DNA from: Prosapia bicincta
Lineage: Eukaryota > Arthropoda > Insecta > Hemiptera > Cercopidae
Direction: 5' to 3'
DNA length: 64,000 bases
Assembly (NCBI GenBank): GCA_036971475.1
Contig: JBAIZL010000058.1
Location: 1,598,001-1,662,000, forward strand
Part shown: in pieces, positions 25,269 to 37,210 of the stretch
Numbering within the stretch: position 1 is the first letter of the stretch
Layout: each line of letters starts with the position of its first letter
Position numbers and translations under genes: made by a program
Notes under the pieces: model-generated
The model's input: only the letters and a program-made list of their open reading frames with translations
What the model was told of the DNA's origin: nothing
Databases searched by the model: none

Positions 25269-27070
25269 CTAATTTAGGTTACTATAAATGCGCAACGTTC
25301 TTATTCCAAAGGGAGCAGTCGAACGTTGACGCGCATCGTAACGATCCTTGAGGTAGTTATCAAAAACTTTTTTGACTGCCGGATATTTAGGTTTACTTCG
25401 AAAACCAGTGTAATATGAAATTTGAAGCATTTGACGTCGCATTAAGAGAGATGGTTCCCCTGCTTCGACGAGCAGGCTGGAGATTGAGCTTGATCTAAAA
25501 GCACTAGTAGAACTAAGGTCAGAGTGATGTATTGAATCAAGGAGTTTCAGAACCGTAGATTGAGCAGATGAATAGGCTATACAGTCGTAATCTATGCGTG
25601 ATCTTACGACGGCGCGATAGAAACTGGGCATACAGGTTCTGTCTGCTCCCCAATTGGTACCACTAAGAACTCTTAACATATCCAATATCTTACTGCACCG
25701 GATCCTCAAATCACGCACATGTGGATTCCATGAAAGTTTTTTATCCAATAAAAGACCCAGAAATCTCACATTATCCGCGGTCTGAAGCCGCGTACCATCA
25801 AGATAAAGGATAGGATCCTGGTGTTGCCTGCGACGACTATATGATATACACTGGATCTTCGAAGCCGAAAACTTGAAGCCCGTAGATTTGGTCCATTCTT
25901 GCAATTTATTAATGACCATTTGAAGGGACCTTTCCGCTGTATCCATACTCCAAGCAGCTACATATATACAAAAATCGTCAACAAACAGAGAACAGTGGGC
26001 CGGATACTGTACGTTTGAAGTGACACTGTTAATGACAACGGCAAACAGTGTGGCACTCAGAACGCCACCCAGGGGTACACCATTCTCTAGTTTGTAGTGA
26101 TTAGAATATATGCCTCCTAGACGTACACGGAAAGTCCTGATATTTAAAAAATTCTGTATAAAAGCAAGAATGTTACCTTGTATACCCCATGATTTCAAAA
26201 CATTCAATATTCCTCTTCTTCTTGCCATATCATATGCCTTCTCAAGGTCAAAGAAAACAGCGACCAGTTATTGTCGCAAGAGAAAGGCGTTCTGTATAGC
26301 TGACTCCAACAAAACCAATTGGTCAACTGATGAACGTCCTTGTCTGGAACCACACTGATCGTTAGAAAGAAGGTTGTTTGTTTCTAGATACCAGACAAGA
26401 CGTCGGTTAACCATCTTCTTCAGTAGTTTGCATGAGCAGCTGGTCAGAGAGCAGGGTCTGTAACTACTGGGATTAGTTTGTCCTTTCCTTGTTTTAAAAG
26501 AGGAATTATTTTAGCTTCTAACCATGTATCGGCAAAACCGTGCTCCTCGAATATACGGTTGTATATTCGAAGGAGAACTAGTTTTACCGACGGTGGCAGA
26601 TTTTTAATCATGGAGTATACAATATCATCTAAGCCTGGAGTTGAATCCTTCGTTGACGAGAGAGCTGACTCTAGTTCGTCAATAGAGAAATGGATGTTCA
26701 AACAAGAATCTACAGATAACCCAACGGTGAAAGGTTCCTGTTTACTCTTGTATACCTGGAAAATTTTGAGAACGATAACGCCAGCACATTGGAAATTTCC
26801 TCACCGTTCGTGGTAAAAACTCCATCCGGATACCTTAATGAAATTAATGGCATCGATATTGAAGTGCCACAAACGGATCGTAATTTCTTCCATACTGTAG
26901 ATGGAGCTGTAGTTCTTGTAATTGTGGCGATGTACTGTGACCATGATTCTCGTTTACATTGCCTAAATATTCTCCGTGCTTTCACACGGAAGGTTTTATA
27001 TATTTCCAGGATATTAAGGTTTTTCAAGACTCGTTGGGTGTCTTTTGAGCTTCTTCAAAGCTTTTCTTCG
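25269..27070 (-). pseudogene. Reverse transcriptase of I-clade-like LINE
   Basis: Motifs in order from the right: FRVKARRIFRQCKRESW linker (about 26,930-26,990), DELESALSSTKDSTPGLDDI (about 26,630-26,690), ARLWLEAKII-style block with IIPLLKQGKDK (about 26,480-26,530), then a stretch resembling QCGSRQGRSSVDQLVLLE and AVFFDLEKAYDMARRRG, ENGVPLGGVLSATLFAVVIN, and FVDD at about 25,974-25,987 in place of YADD. The last 319-codon stretch (25,269-26,228) is open. Upstream it is broken by frameshifts near 26,440 and 26,700 and by an in-frame TAA near 26,264, just before the conserved aspartate motif. No activity is expected. Confidence 0.87.
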
Positions 27071-27074
27071 TAGA

Positions 27075-28560
27075 AGAACTTTTACTACGTTGGAAGGTGA
27101 ACATTTTCAGGTTTAACTAGTGTCTTCACTACGTTGGTAGGTGAACCTCTACTGGCTTTGCCCCTCACTACGTTGGAAGTCACAATCTTCAGGTTTTACT
27201 AGCGTCCCTCACTACATTAGAAGGTAAACTTCTTCAGGTTTAGCATGTTCCCTTCGCTACGTTGGCATGAGAACTTCTTCGTGTTTTACTAGTTGTCTTC
27301 ACTCTGTTGGAAGGTGAACTTCTTCAGGTTTTACTAGTCCTCTTCACTACATTGGAAAGTGAACGTCTTCAGGTTTAGCAAGTTCCCCTCACTACGTTGG
27401 AATGAGAACTTCTTCAGGTTTTACTAGACCTCTTCACTACATTGGAAAGTGAACGTCTTCAGGTTTAGCAAGTGCCTTTCAGTACGTTGGAATGATAACT
27501 TCTTCAGGTTTTACTAGACCTTTTCACTACATTGGAAAGTGAACGTCTTCAGGTTTAGCAAGTGCCTTTCACTACGTTGGAATGAGAACTTCTTCAGGTT
27601 TTACTAGACCTCTTCGCTACATTGGAAAGTGAACGTCTTCAGGTTTAGCAAGTGCCTTTCACTACATTGGAAAGTGAACGTCTTCAGGTTTAGCAAGTGC
27701 CTTTCACTACGTTGGAATGAGAACTTCTTCAGGTTTTACTAGACCTCTTCACTACATTGGAAAGTGAACGTCTTTAGGTTTAGCAAGTGCCTTTCACTAC
27801 GTTGGAATGAGAACTTCTTCAGGCTTTACTAGTCCTCTTCACTACATTGGAAAGTAAACGTCTTCAGGTTTAGCAAGTGCCTTTCACTACGTTGGAATGA
27901 GAACTTCTTCAGGTTTTACTAGTCCTCTTCACTACATTGGAAAGTGAACGTCTTCAGGTTTAGCAAGTTCCCCTCACTACGTTGGAATGAGAACTTCTTC
28001 AGGTTTTACTAGTCCTCTTCACTACATTGGAAAGTGAACGTCTTCAGGTTTAGCAAGTGCCTTTCACTACGTTGGAATGAGATCTTCTTCAGGCTTTACT
28101 ATAGCCTGTCACTACATTTTAAAGTGAACGTTTTTGGGTTTACTAACTCTGCTCACTACTTTGAAAGGTGGACGTCTTCAGGTTTTCTAACGTCCCTCGC
28201 TACTTTTGAAGGTAATGTTGTCAGGTTTCGCAAGTACCCCTCTCTACGTAGGGAAGAGAACGTATTCAGTTTTACTTTCACTCCTCATTACGTAGGAAGG
28301 TGAACGTTTCATGTTTTACTAGCCTCCCTCATACGTTGGAGGAGAACGTTTTCAGGTGTTACAAGCGCCTCTCATTATGTAGGAAGGTGAATGTCTTCAG
28401 GTTTTACTTTCACTACTCACTACATAGTAAGGGGAAAGTCTTCAGTTTGTACAAGTGCCATTAGCTACGTAGAAAGGATAAAACCTTCAGATTTTACTAG
28501 CGTTCCTCACTTTGTTTTGAGGAGAACGTCTTCAAGCTTTATTAGCACCCCTCAATATGT
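27075..28560. repeat. Minisatellite of alternating 45-bp units
   Basis: Two related 45-bp units alternate as a 90-bp dimer: one with CACTACGTTGGAATGAGAAC and TTCTTCAGGTTTTACTAG, the other with CACTACATTGGAAAGTGAAC and GTCTTCAGGTTTAGCAAG. Alternation is regular at about 27.3-28.1 kb and decays on both sides. 45 bp is 15 codons, so frames of 72-89 codons at the right end are repeat artefacts. Confidence 0.93.
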
Positions 28561-28880
28561 TCCTCATAAAGTCTATGTTCCTCATTTCAAAATATTGTTT
28601 GATTTTTAAAATTATTTTTTAGTTCTAAAATATTGTTGTAATTAAAAGGATGATAATATTTATTTTTTTTTTGTAAAGGGCACAGTATAAGAGTGAAGGT
28701 TTTATGGAGCGAAGGTTTTAAACCGTTAACACTGTTTATAACGGTAATTTTATTGAAATTGTTTCCAAGTAATGGTTTTTGAGATTCGTAACATTTGAAT
28801 CTACTTATTTTTGGTAGTTTTTTAACGGCGGTTTAATGTATCCAATATCAGATTGGTGCAACGTGAAAGCAAGAGGTGTG
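28561..28880. other. AT-rich spacer, nothing recognised
   Basis: About 320 bp of AT-rich unique sequence between two minisatellites. Confidence 0.5.
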
Positions 28881-28884
28881 ATGA

Positions 28885-29375
28885 TTAACTACTTCTGGAA
28901 ACAAGAGGTTAGGTGTTCCACTATCTCTGGAAGCAGGAGGTTAGGTGTTCCACTATCTCTGGAAGCAGGAGGTTAGGTGTTCCACTATCTCTGGAAACAA
29001 GAGGTGAGGTGTTCCACTATCTCTGGAAGCAGGAGCTGAGGTGTTTCATTATCTCTGGAAACAATAGGTGAGGTGTTCCACTATCTCTGGAAGCAGGAGC
29101 TGAGGTGTTCCATTATCTCTGGAAGCAGGAGGTAAGGTGTTTCACTATTTCTGGAAGCAGGAGGTGAGGTGTTCCACTGTCTCTGGAAGCAGGAGGTGAG
29201 GTGTTCCACTGTCTCTGGAAGCAGAAGATTAGGTGTTCCACTATCTCTGGGAACAAGAGGTGTGGTATTCCATTACATCTGCAAGCAAGAAGCGATGTAT
29301 TCTACCACCTCTGAAAGTAAGAGTTGGGGTGCTCCCGTACCTCTAGAAGAAAGAGATGAGTCGTTTCACTATCTG
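28885..29375. repeat. 32-bp minisatellite
   Basis: Units of 32 bp (CACTATCTCTGGAAGCAGGA then GGTTAGGTGTTC, with GGTGAGGTGTTC variants). Spacing between the units at 28,921, 28,953 and 28,985 is exactly 32 bp. Decays towards 29.3 kb. Confidence 0.93.
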
Positions 29376-30477
29376 GTTTTTCATTAAATTTTAGAATTAC
29401 AATAAAAAAGAGAAAATAACTACATTAAAAAGAAAAAAATTATAAACTTAGTAAAACAAACGAAAAACCAAAAGAGGCTAAAAATATAATTTTACGACTT
29501 CGTTAATGTTTTCTTAATGTAAATTTTAAATAAATTTATTGGAATTAAATTTTATAATTTAATATCAATAAACTATTTTTTTATTGAAGTTTAATCTATA
29601 GGTCATTCTTGCTGTTAGGTTGTAGGCCTATATACGCTTGGTTTGTTTGTACTTACTACAAATACTTAAACTTCCTGCTTTGCATTTTGTGAAAGAAAAT
29701 TGTATTTTGAGAATATTTCGCGCCACTTGCAAGTCCAAATTGGTAGCAGATTGTAATTCGATAAAGATATAAAGACTTACCTAGTTACTAAGCCTAGCTA
29801 GGGCTATTGGGAGGCCTAAATAATGTGTGTATCATCCATATACAGTACAATGGATCCTTTCCAAAAATAAATTAAAACTCATTTCCTGGCTTTTCTTGTC
29901 CAAAAATCTTTTTGCCGTTAAAATACTATTGAACAAGACTTTTGTAACGCCAAACCGCCGGAGCCTTTCAATGCTTTTGTCTTTATGGTCTCTTAATCCG
30001 TTATAAAGGTGTAACTTTAATATTTATAAAAGAAAAAATCTACATATTTTTTAGAAAGAAATATCGCCAAACAAATATTTTGAAGGTTTTAGCACCATTT
30101 TAGGCCTTTAGAACTTTATTTATTAAACATCAATTTATATTTTTGTTGACGACATTTACATCGTAGAAAAGGCAAATGCGTTCTGTGAATATTCATGCGC
30201 AACCTTAGTGCTTAGAACGCAGACTCAGCATTGCTACAATATAAACCTGTTCGTGAAGGACATTGAACAAAACAAGAAAATATCTCTTTTTTAGAGACAT
30301 ATCTGTGTTATTACTTTTCTATATCGAAATTGACGCAAAAAATAAATATTTCATAATCAAATAGAACAAGATAATATAATTATTTATGTTACTTCAAATT
30401 TGAACGAAACAAAACATATTTTGGTACATTTAAAGTTCAAGAGTTAAAACGTTCTGGAGTTTACAATGATAATTATG
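29376..30477. other. AT-rich unique DNA
   Basis: About 1.1 kb with no long frame and no recognised repeat. Confidence 0.5.
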
Positions 30478-33400
30478 CTAATGGCAACCACCGAGACAAT
30501 CACTTAGGTTACTGCCAATCATACCTCTTGTACGACCACGAAGGCAATAGCCTACGTAAACACCATGTAGACAAATGGCAAGCATCGTCAAGCAACCATC
30601 TAGATAAATTACAAGACAATTACCAAGGCTGCCACTAACGCAATCACCTAGGTAACCGACAAAGCTACCACTTGTACGACCAGCAAGACAACAACCTACG
30701 CAAACACCATGTAGGCAAACGGCAAGCATTGTCAAGCAACCATTTTGGCAAATGACAAGACAATCACCGAGGCTGCCAACAACGCAATCACCTAGGTAAC
30801 CGACAAACATACCACTTGACGAACACCAAGGCAACAACATACGCAAACACCATCTAGGCAAACGGCAAGCATTTTCAAGCAACTATTTAGGCAAGTGGCA
30901 AGACGATCACCGAGGCTGCCACCAACGCAACCACCTAGGTAACCGATAAAGATACCACTCGTACTACCACCAAGGCAACAACATAAACAAACACCATCTA
31001 GGCAAACGACAAGCATCGTCAAGCGACCATCTACGCAAATAGCAAGACAATCACCGAGGCTGAAACCAACTCAATCACTTAGGTAACCGACAAAGCTACC
31101 ACTTATACGACCACTAAGGCAACAACGTACGCAAACACCATCTTGGCAAACGGCAAGAATTGTCAAACTATCATCTAGGCAAATGGCAAGACAATCACCG
31201 ATGCTGCCACCAACGCAATCACCTAGGTAACCGACAAAGCTACCACTTGTACGACCACCAAGGTAACAACTTAAGCAAACACCATCTAGGCAAACGTCAA
31301 GCATTGTTAAACAACCATCTAGGCAAATGGCAAGACAATCACGGATGCTGTCACCAACGCAATCACCTAGGTAACCGACAAAGCTACCACTTGTGCTACC
31401 ATCAAGGCAATAACGTACGCAAACAACATCTAGGCAAACGGCAAGCATTGTCAAGCAACGCTCTAGGCAAATGGCAAGACAATCACCGAGGCTGCTACCA
31501 ACGACACCACCTAAGTAACCGATAAAGCTACCACTTGTACGATCTCCAAGGCAATAACGTACGCAAACAACATCTAGGCAAACGGCAAGCATTGTCAAAC
31601 AATTATCTAGGCAAATGGCAAAACTATCACCGAGGCTGCCACCAACGCAATCACCTAGGTAACTGACAAAGCTACCACTTGTACGACCACCAAGGCAACA
31701 ACGTACGCAAACAACATGTAGGCAAACGGCAAGCATTGACAAGCAACCATTTTGGCAAATGACAAGACAATCACCGAGGCTGCTACCAACGACACCACCT
31801 AAGTAACCGATAAAGCTACCACTTGTAAGACCTCCAAGGCAATAACGTACGCAAACACCATCTAGGGAAACGGCAAGCATTTTCAAGCAACTATCTAGGC
31901 AAATGGCAAGACAATCACCTCGGCTGCCACTAACGCAATCACCTAGGTAACCGACAAAGCTAACACTTGTATGACCATTAAGGCAACAACGTACGCAAAC
32001 ACCATGTAGACAAAACATCAAGCATTGTCAAGCGACCATCTACGCAAATAGCAAGACAATCACCGAGGCCGAAACCAACTCAATCACTTAGGTAACCGAC
32101 AAAGCTACCACTTGTACGACCACTAAGGCAACAACGTACGCAAACACCATCTTGGCAAACGGCAAGAATTGTCAAACGATCATCTAGGCAAATAGCAAGA
32201 CAATCACCGATGCTGCCACCAACGCAATCACCTAGGTAACCGACAAAGCTACCACTTGTACGACCACCAAGGTAACAACTTAAGCAAACACCATGTAGGC
32301 AAACGGCAAGCATTGTCAAGCAACCATCTAGGCAAACGTCAAGCATTGTTAAACAACCATCTAGGCAAATGGCAAGACAATCACGGATGCCGTCACCAAC
32401 GCAATCACCTAAGTAACCCACAAAGCTAGCACCTGTACGACCTCCAAGGCGATAACGTACGGAAACAACATCTAAGCATTGTCAAGCAACGCTCTAGGCA
32501 AATGGCAAGAAAATCTCCGAGCCTGCTACTAACGCTACCACCTAGGTAACCGACAAAGCTACCACTTGTGCTACCACCAAGGCAATAACGTACGCAAACA
32601 ACATCTAGGCAAACGGCAAGCATTGTCAAGCAATTATCTAGGCAAATGGCAAGACGATCACCGAGGCTGCCACCAACGCAATCACCTAGGTAACCGACAA
32701 AGATACCACTCGTACTACCACCAAGGCAACAACGTAAGCCAACACCATGTATGCAAACGGCAAGCATCGTCAAGTAACCATCTAGGCAAATTACAAGACA
32801 ATCACCGAGACTGCCACCAACGCAATCACCTAGATAACCGACAAAGATACCACTCGTACTACCACCAAGGCAACAACGTAAGCAACATGTATGCAAACGG
32901 CAAGCATCGTCAAGTAACCATCTAGGCAAATTACAAGACAATCACCGAGGCTGCCACCAACGCAATCACCTAGACAACCGACAAAGATACCACTCGTACT
33001 ACCACCAAGGCAACAACGTAAGCAAACACCATGTATGCAAACGGCAAGCATCGTCAAGTAACCATCTAGGCAAATTACAAGACAATCACCGAGGCTGCCA
33101 CCAACGCAATCACATAGGTAACCGATAAAGATACCACTCGTACTACCACCAAGGCAACAACGTAAGCAAACACCATGTATGCAAACGGCAAGCATCGTCA
33201 AGTAACCATCTAGGCAAATTACAAGACAATCACCGAGGCTGCCACCAACGCAATCACCTAGATAACCGACAAAGATACCACTCGTACTACCACCAAGGCA
33301 ACAACGTAAGCAAACACCATGTAGGCAAACGGAAAGCATTGTCAATCAACCATCTAGGCAAACCCCAAGCATAGTCAGCAACCCTCTAGGCAAATGGTAA

Positions 33401-36400
33401 GACAATCACCGAGACTGCCACCAACGCAATCACCGAGGTAACCGACAATCATACCACTTGACGACCACCAAGGCAACAACGTACTCAAACACCATCTAGG
33501 CAAACGGCAAGCATTTTCAAGCAATTATCTAGGCAAATGGCAAGACGATCACCGAGGCTGCCACCAACGCAATCACCTAGGTAACCGATAAAGATACCAC
33601 TCGTACTACCACCAAGGCAACAACGTAAGCAAACAGCATGTATGCAAACGGCAAGCATCGTCAAGTAACCATCTAGGCAAATTACAAGACAATCACCGAG
33701 ACTGCCACCAACGCAATCACCTAGGTAACCGATAAAGATACCACTCGTACTACCACCAAGGCAACAACGTAAGCAAACACCATGTAGGCAAACGGCAAGC
33801 ATTGTCAAGCAACCATCTAGGCAAACCCCAAGCATAGTCAGCAACCCTCTAGGCAAATGATAAGACAATCACCGAGGCCGCCACCAACGCAATCACCTAG
33901 GTAACCGATGAAGCTACCACTTGTACGACCTCCAAGGCAATAACGTACGCAAACAACATCTAGGCAAACGGCAAGCATTGTCGAGCAACCCTCTAGGCAA
34001 ATGGCAAGACAACCACCGAGGCTGCCACCAACGCAATCACCTAGGTAACCGACAAAGCTACCACTTGTGCTACCACCAAGCCAACAACGTACGCAACACC
34101 ATCTAGGTAAACGGCAAGCATTGTCAAGCAACCCTCTAGGCAAATGGTAAGGCAATCACCGAGACTGCCACCAACGCAATCACCGAGGTAACCAACAAAC
34201 ATACCACTTGACGACCACCAAGGCAACAATGTACGTAAACACCATCTAGGCAAACGACAAGTATTCAACTATCTAGGCAAATGGCAAGACGATCACCAGG
34301 GCTTCCACCAACGCAATCACCTAGGTAACCGACAAAGATAACACTCGTACTACCACCAAGGCAACAACGTAAGCAAACACCATGTAAGCAAACGGCAAGC
34401 ATCGTCAAGCAACCATCTAGGCAAATTACAAGACAATCACCTAGGCTGCCACTAACGCAATCACCGAGGTAACTGACAAACATACCACTTGACGAACACC
34501 AAGGCAACAATGTACGCAAACACCATCTAGGCAAACGACAAGTATTTTCAAGCAACTATCTAGGCAAATGGCAAGACGATCACCGAGACTGCCACCAACG
34601 CAATAACCTAGGTAACCGACAAAGCTACCATTTGAACGACCACCAATGCAACAACGTACGCAAACTCCATCTAGGAAAACGGCAAGCATTGTCAAGCAAC
34701 CATCTAGGCAAACGTCAAGCATTGTCAAGCAACCATTTAGGCAAATGGCAAGACAATCACCGAGGCTGAAACCAACTCAATCACTTAGGTAACCGACAAA
34801 GCTACGACTTGTACGATCACGAAGGCTACAGCATACGCAAACATTATGTAGACAAACGGCATGCCTCTTCAAGTAACTATCTAGGCAAATGGCAAGACAA
34901 TCACCGAGGCTGCCACCAACGCAATCTCCTAGGTAACCGACAAACTTACCACTTGACGACCACCAAGGCAACAATGTACGCAAACACCATCTAGGCAAAC
35001 GACAAGTATTTTCAAGCAACTATCTAGGCAAATGGCAAGACGATCACCGAGACTGTCACCAACGCAATCACCTAGGTAACCGATAAAGATACCACTCGTA
35101 CTACCACCAAGGCAACAACGTAAGCAAACACCATGTAGGCAAACGGCAAGCATTGTCAAGCAACCATCTAGGCAAACCCCAAGCATAGTCAGCAACCCTC
35201 TAGGCAAATGATAAGAGAATCACCGAGGCCGCCACCAACGCAATCACCTAGGTAACCGATGAAGCTACCACTTGTACGACCTCCAAGGCAATAACGTACG
35301 CAAACAACATCTAGGCAAACGGCAAGCATTGTCGAGCAACCCTCTAGGCAAATGGCAAGACAACCACCGAGGCTGCCACCAACGCAATCACCTAGGTAAC
35401 CGACAAAGCTACCACTTGTGCTACCACCAAGCCAACAACGTACGCAACACCATCTAGGTAAACGGCAAGCATTGTCAAGCAACCCTCTAGGCAAATGGTA
35501 AGGCAATCACCGAGACTGCCACCAACGCAATCACCGAGGTAACCAACAAACATACCACTTGACGACCACCAAGGCAACAATGTACGTAAACACCATCTAG
35601 GCAAACGACAAGTATTCAACTATCTAGGCAAATGGCAAGACGATCACCAGGGCTTCCACCAACGCAATCACCTAGGTAACCGACAAAGATAACACTCGTA
35701 CTACCACCAAGGCAACAACGTAAGCAAACACCATGTAAGCAAACGGCAAGCATCGTCAAGCAACCATCTAGGCAAATTACAAGACAATCACCTAGGCTGC
35801 CACTAACGCAATCACCGAGGTAACTGACAAACATACCACTTGACGAACACCAAGGCAACAATGTACGCAAACACCATCTAGGCAAACGACAAGTATTTTC
35901 AAGCAACTATCTAGGCAAATGGCAAGACGATCACCGAGACTGCCACCAACGCAATAACCTAGGTAACCGACAAAGCTACCATTTGAACGACCACCAATGC
36001 AACAACGTACGCAAACTCCATCTAGGAAAACGGCAAGCATTGTCAAGCAACCATCTAGGCAAACGTCAAGCATTGTCAAGCAACCATTTAGGCAAATGGC
36101 AAGACAATCACCGAGGCTGAAACCAACTCAATCACTTAGGTAACCGACAAAGCTACGACTTGTACGATCACGAAGGCTACAGCATACGCAAACATTATGT
36201 AGACAAACGGCATGCCTCTTCAAGTAACTATCTAGGCAAATGGCAAGACAATCACCGAGGCTGCCACCAACGCAATCTCCTAGGTAACCGACAAACTTAC
36301 CACTTGACGACCACCAAGGCAACAATGTACGCAAACACCATCTAGGCAAACGACAAGTATTTTCAAGCAACTATCTAGGCAAATGGCAAGACGATCACCG

Positions 36401-37210
36401 AGACTGTCACCAACGCAATCACCTAGGTAACCGACAAAGATAACACTCGTACTACCACCAAGGCAACAATGTAAGCAAAAACCATGTAGGCAAATGGCAA
36501 GCATTGTCAAGCAACCATCTAGGCAAACGTCAAGCATTGTCAGCAACCATTTAGGCAAATGGCAAGACAATCACCGAGGCTGCTACAAACGCAACCACCT
36601 AGGTAACCAACAAAGCTACCACTTGTACTACCACCAAGGCAACAATGTAAGCAAAAACCATGTAGGCAAACGGCAAGCATTGTCAAGCGACCATCTAGGC
36701 AAATTACAAGACAATCACCTAGGCTGCCACTAGTGCAATCACATAGGTAACCGACAAAGCTACCACTTGTACGACCACCAAGGCAACAACGTACGCAAAC
36801 ACCATGTAGGCAAACGACAAGCATTGTCAAACAACCATCTAGGCAAATGACAAGACAATCACCGAGGCTGCCACCAACTCAATCACTTAGGTAACCGACA
36901 AAGCTACCACTTGTACGGCCACCAAGGCGACAACGTACGCAAACACCATCTAGGCAAACGGCAAGAATTGTCACAAACAGGCATCTAAGCAAATGGCAAG
37001 ACAATCACTGAGGCTGCCACCAACGCAATCACCTAGGTAACCGACAAAGCTACCACTTGTACGACCACCAAGGCAACAACGTAAGGAAACACCATCTAGG
37101 CAAACGGCAAGCATTGTCAAGCAATCATCTAGTCAAATGGCAAGATAATCTCCGAGACTGCCACCAACACAATCACTTAGGTAACTGACAAAGCTACCAC
37201 TTGTAGGCTT
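30478..37210. repeat. ~144-bp satellite array
   Basis: Units of about 143-144 bp carry CACCTAGGTAACCGACAAAG, CCACTTGTACGACCACCAAG, CAACAACGTACGCAAACACC and ATCTAGGCAAACGGCAAGCA; the CCTAGGTAACC phrase lies at 30,647, 30,791 and 30,934. A shorter ATCTAGGCAAAYGGCAAG subrepeat occurs twice per unit. 144 bp is 48 codons, so long frames are open on both strands (up to 316 codons on minus, with a 48-residue Cys- and Gly-rich repeat). I favour satellite DNA, because frames change between units and the plus strand is open too. Confidence 0.95.
33704..36430. repeat. 1,351-bp tandem duplication inside the 144-bp satellite
   Basis: Matching landmarks are offset by exactly 1,351 bp (33,921/35,272; 34,041/35,392; 34,265/35,616; 34,441/35,792; 34,777/36,128). 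I saw very few differences, for example AAATGATAAGAC versus AAATGATAAGAG near 33,870/35,216. Ends are placed where the copies first diverge, near 33.70 and 36.43 kb. Confidence 0.88.

Larger units (their letters stand above)
24114..27085 (-). mobile_element. I-clade-like LINE remnant with RNase H, 5' truncated
   Basis: A decayed non-LTR element read right to left. RT lies at about 27,070-25,270, RNase H at about 25,240-24,720 and a C-terminal Cys/His region at about 24,720-24,420. The 3' UTR ends in a hairpin plus eight A (T on the plus strand, 24,114-24,121). RNase H downstream of RT in an ORF2-type protein, with no LTRs, is the signature of the I group. The 5' end is lost: coding sequence stops at about 27,085, where a 45-bp minisatellite begins. 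I found no target-site duplication. Confidence 0.82.
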
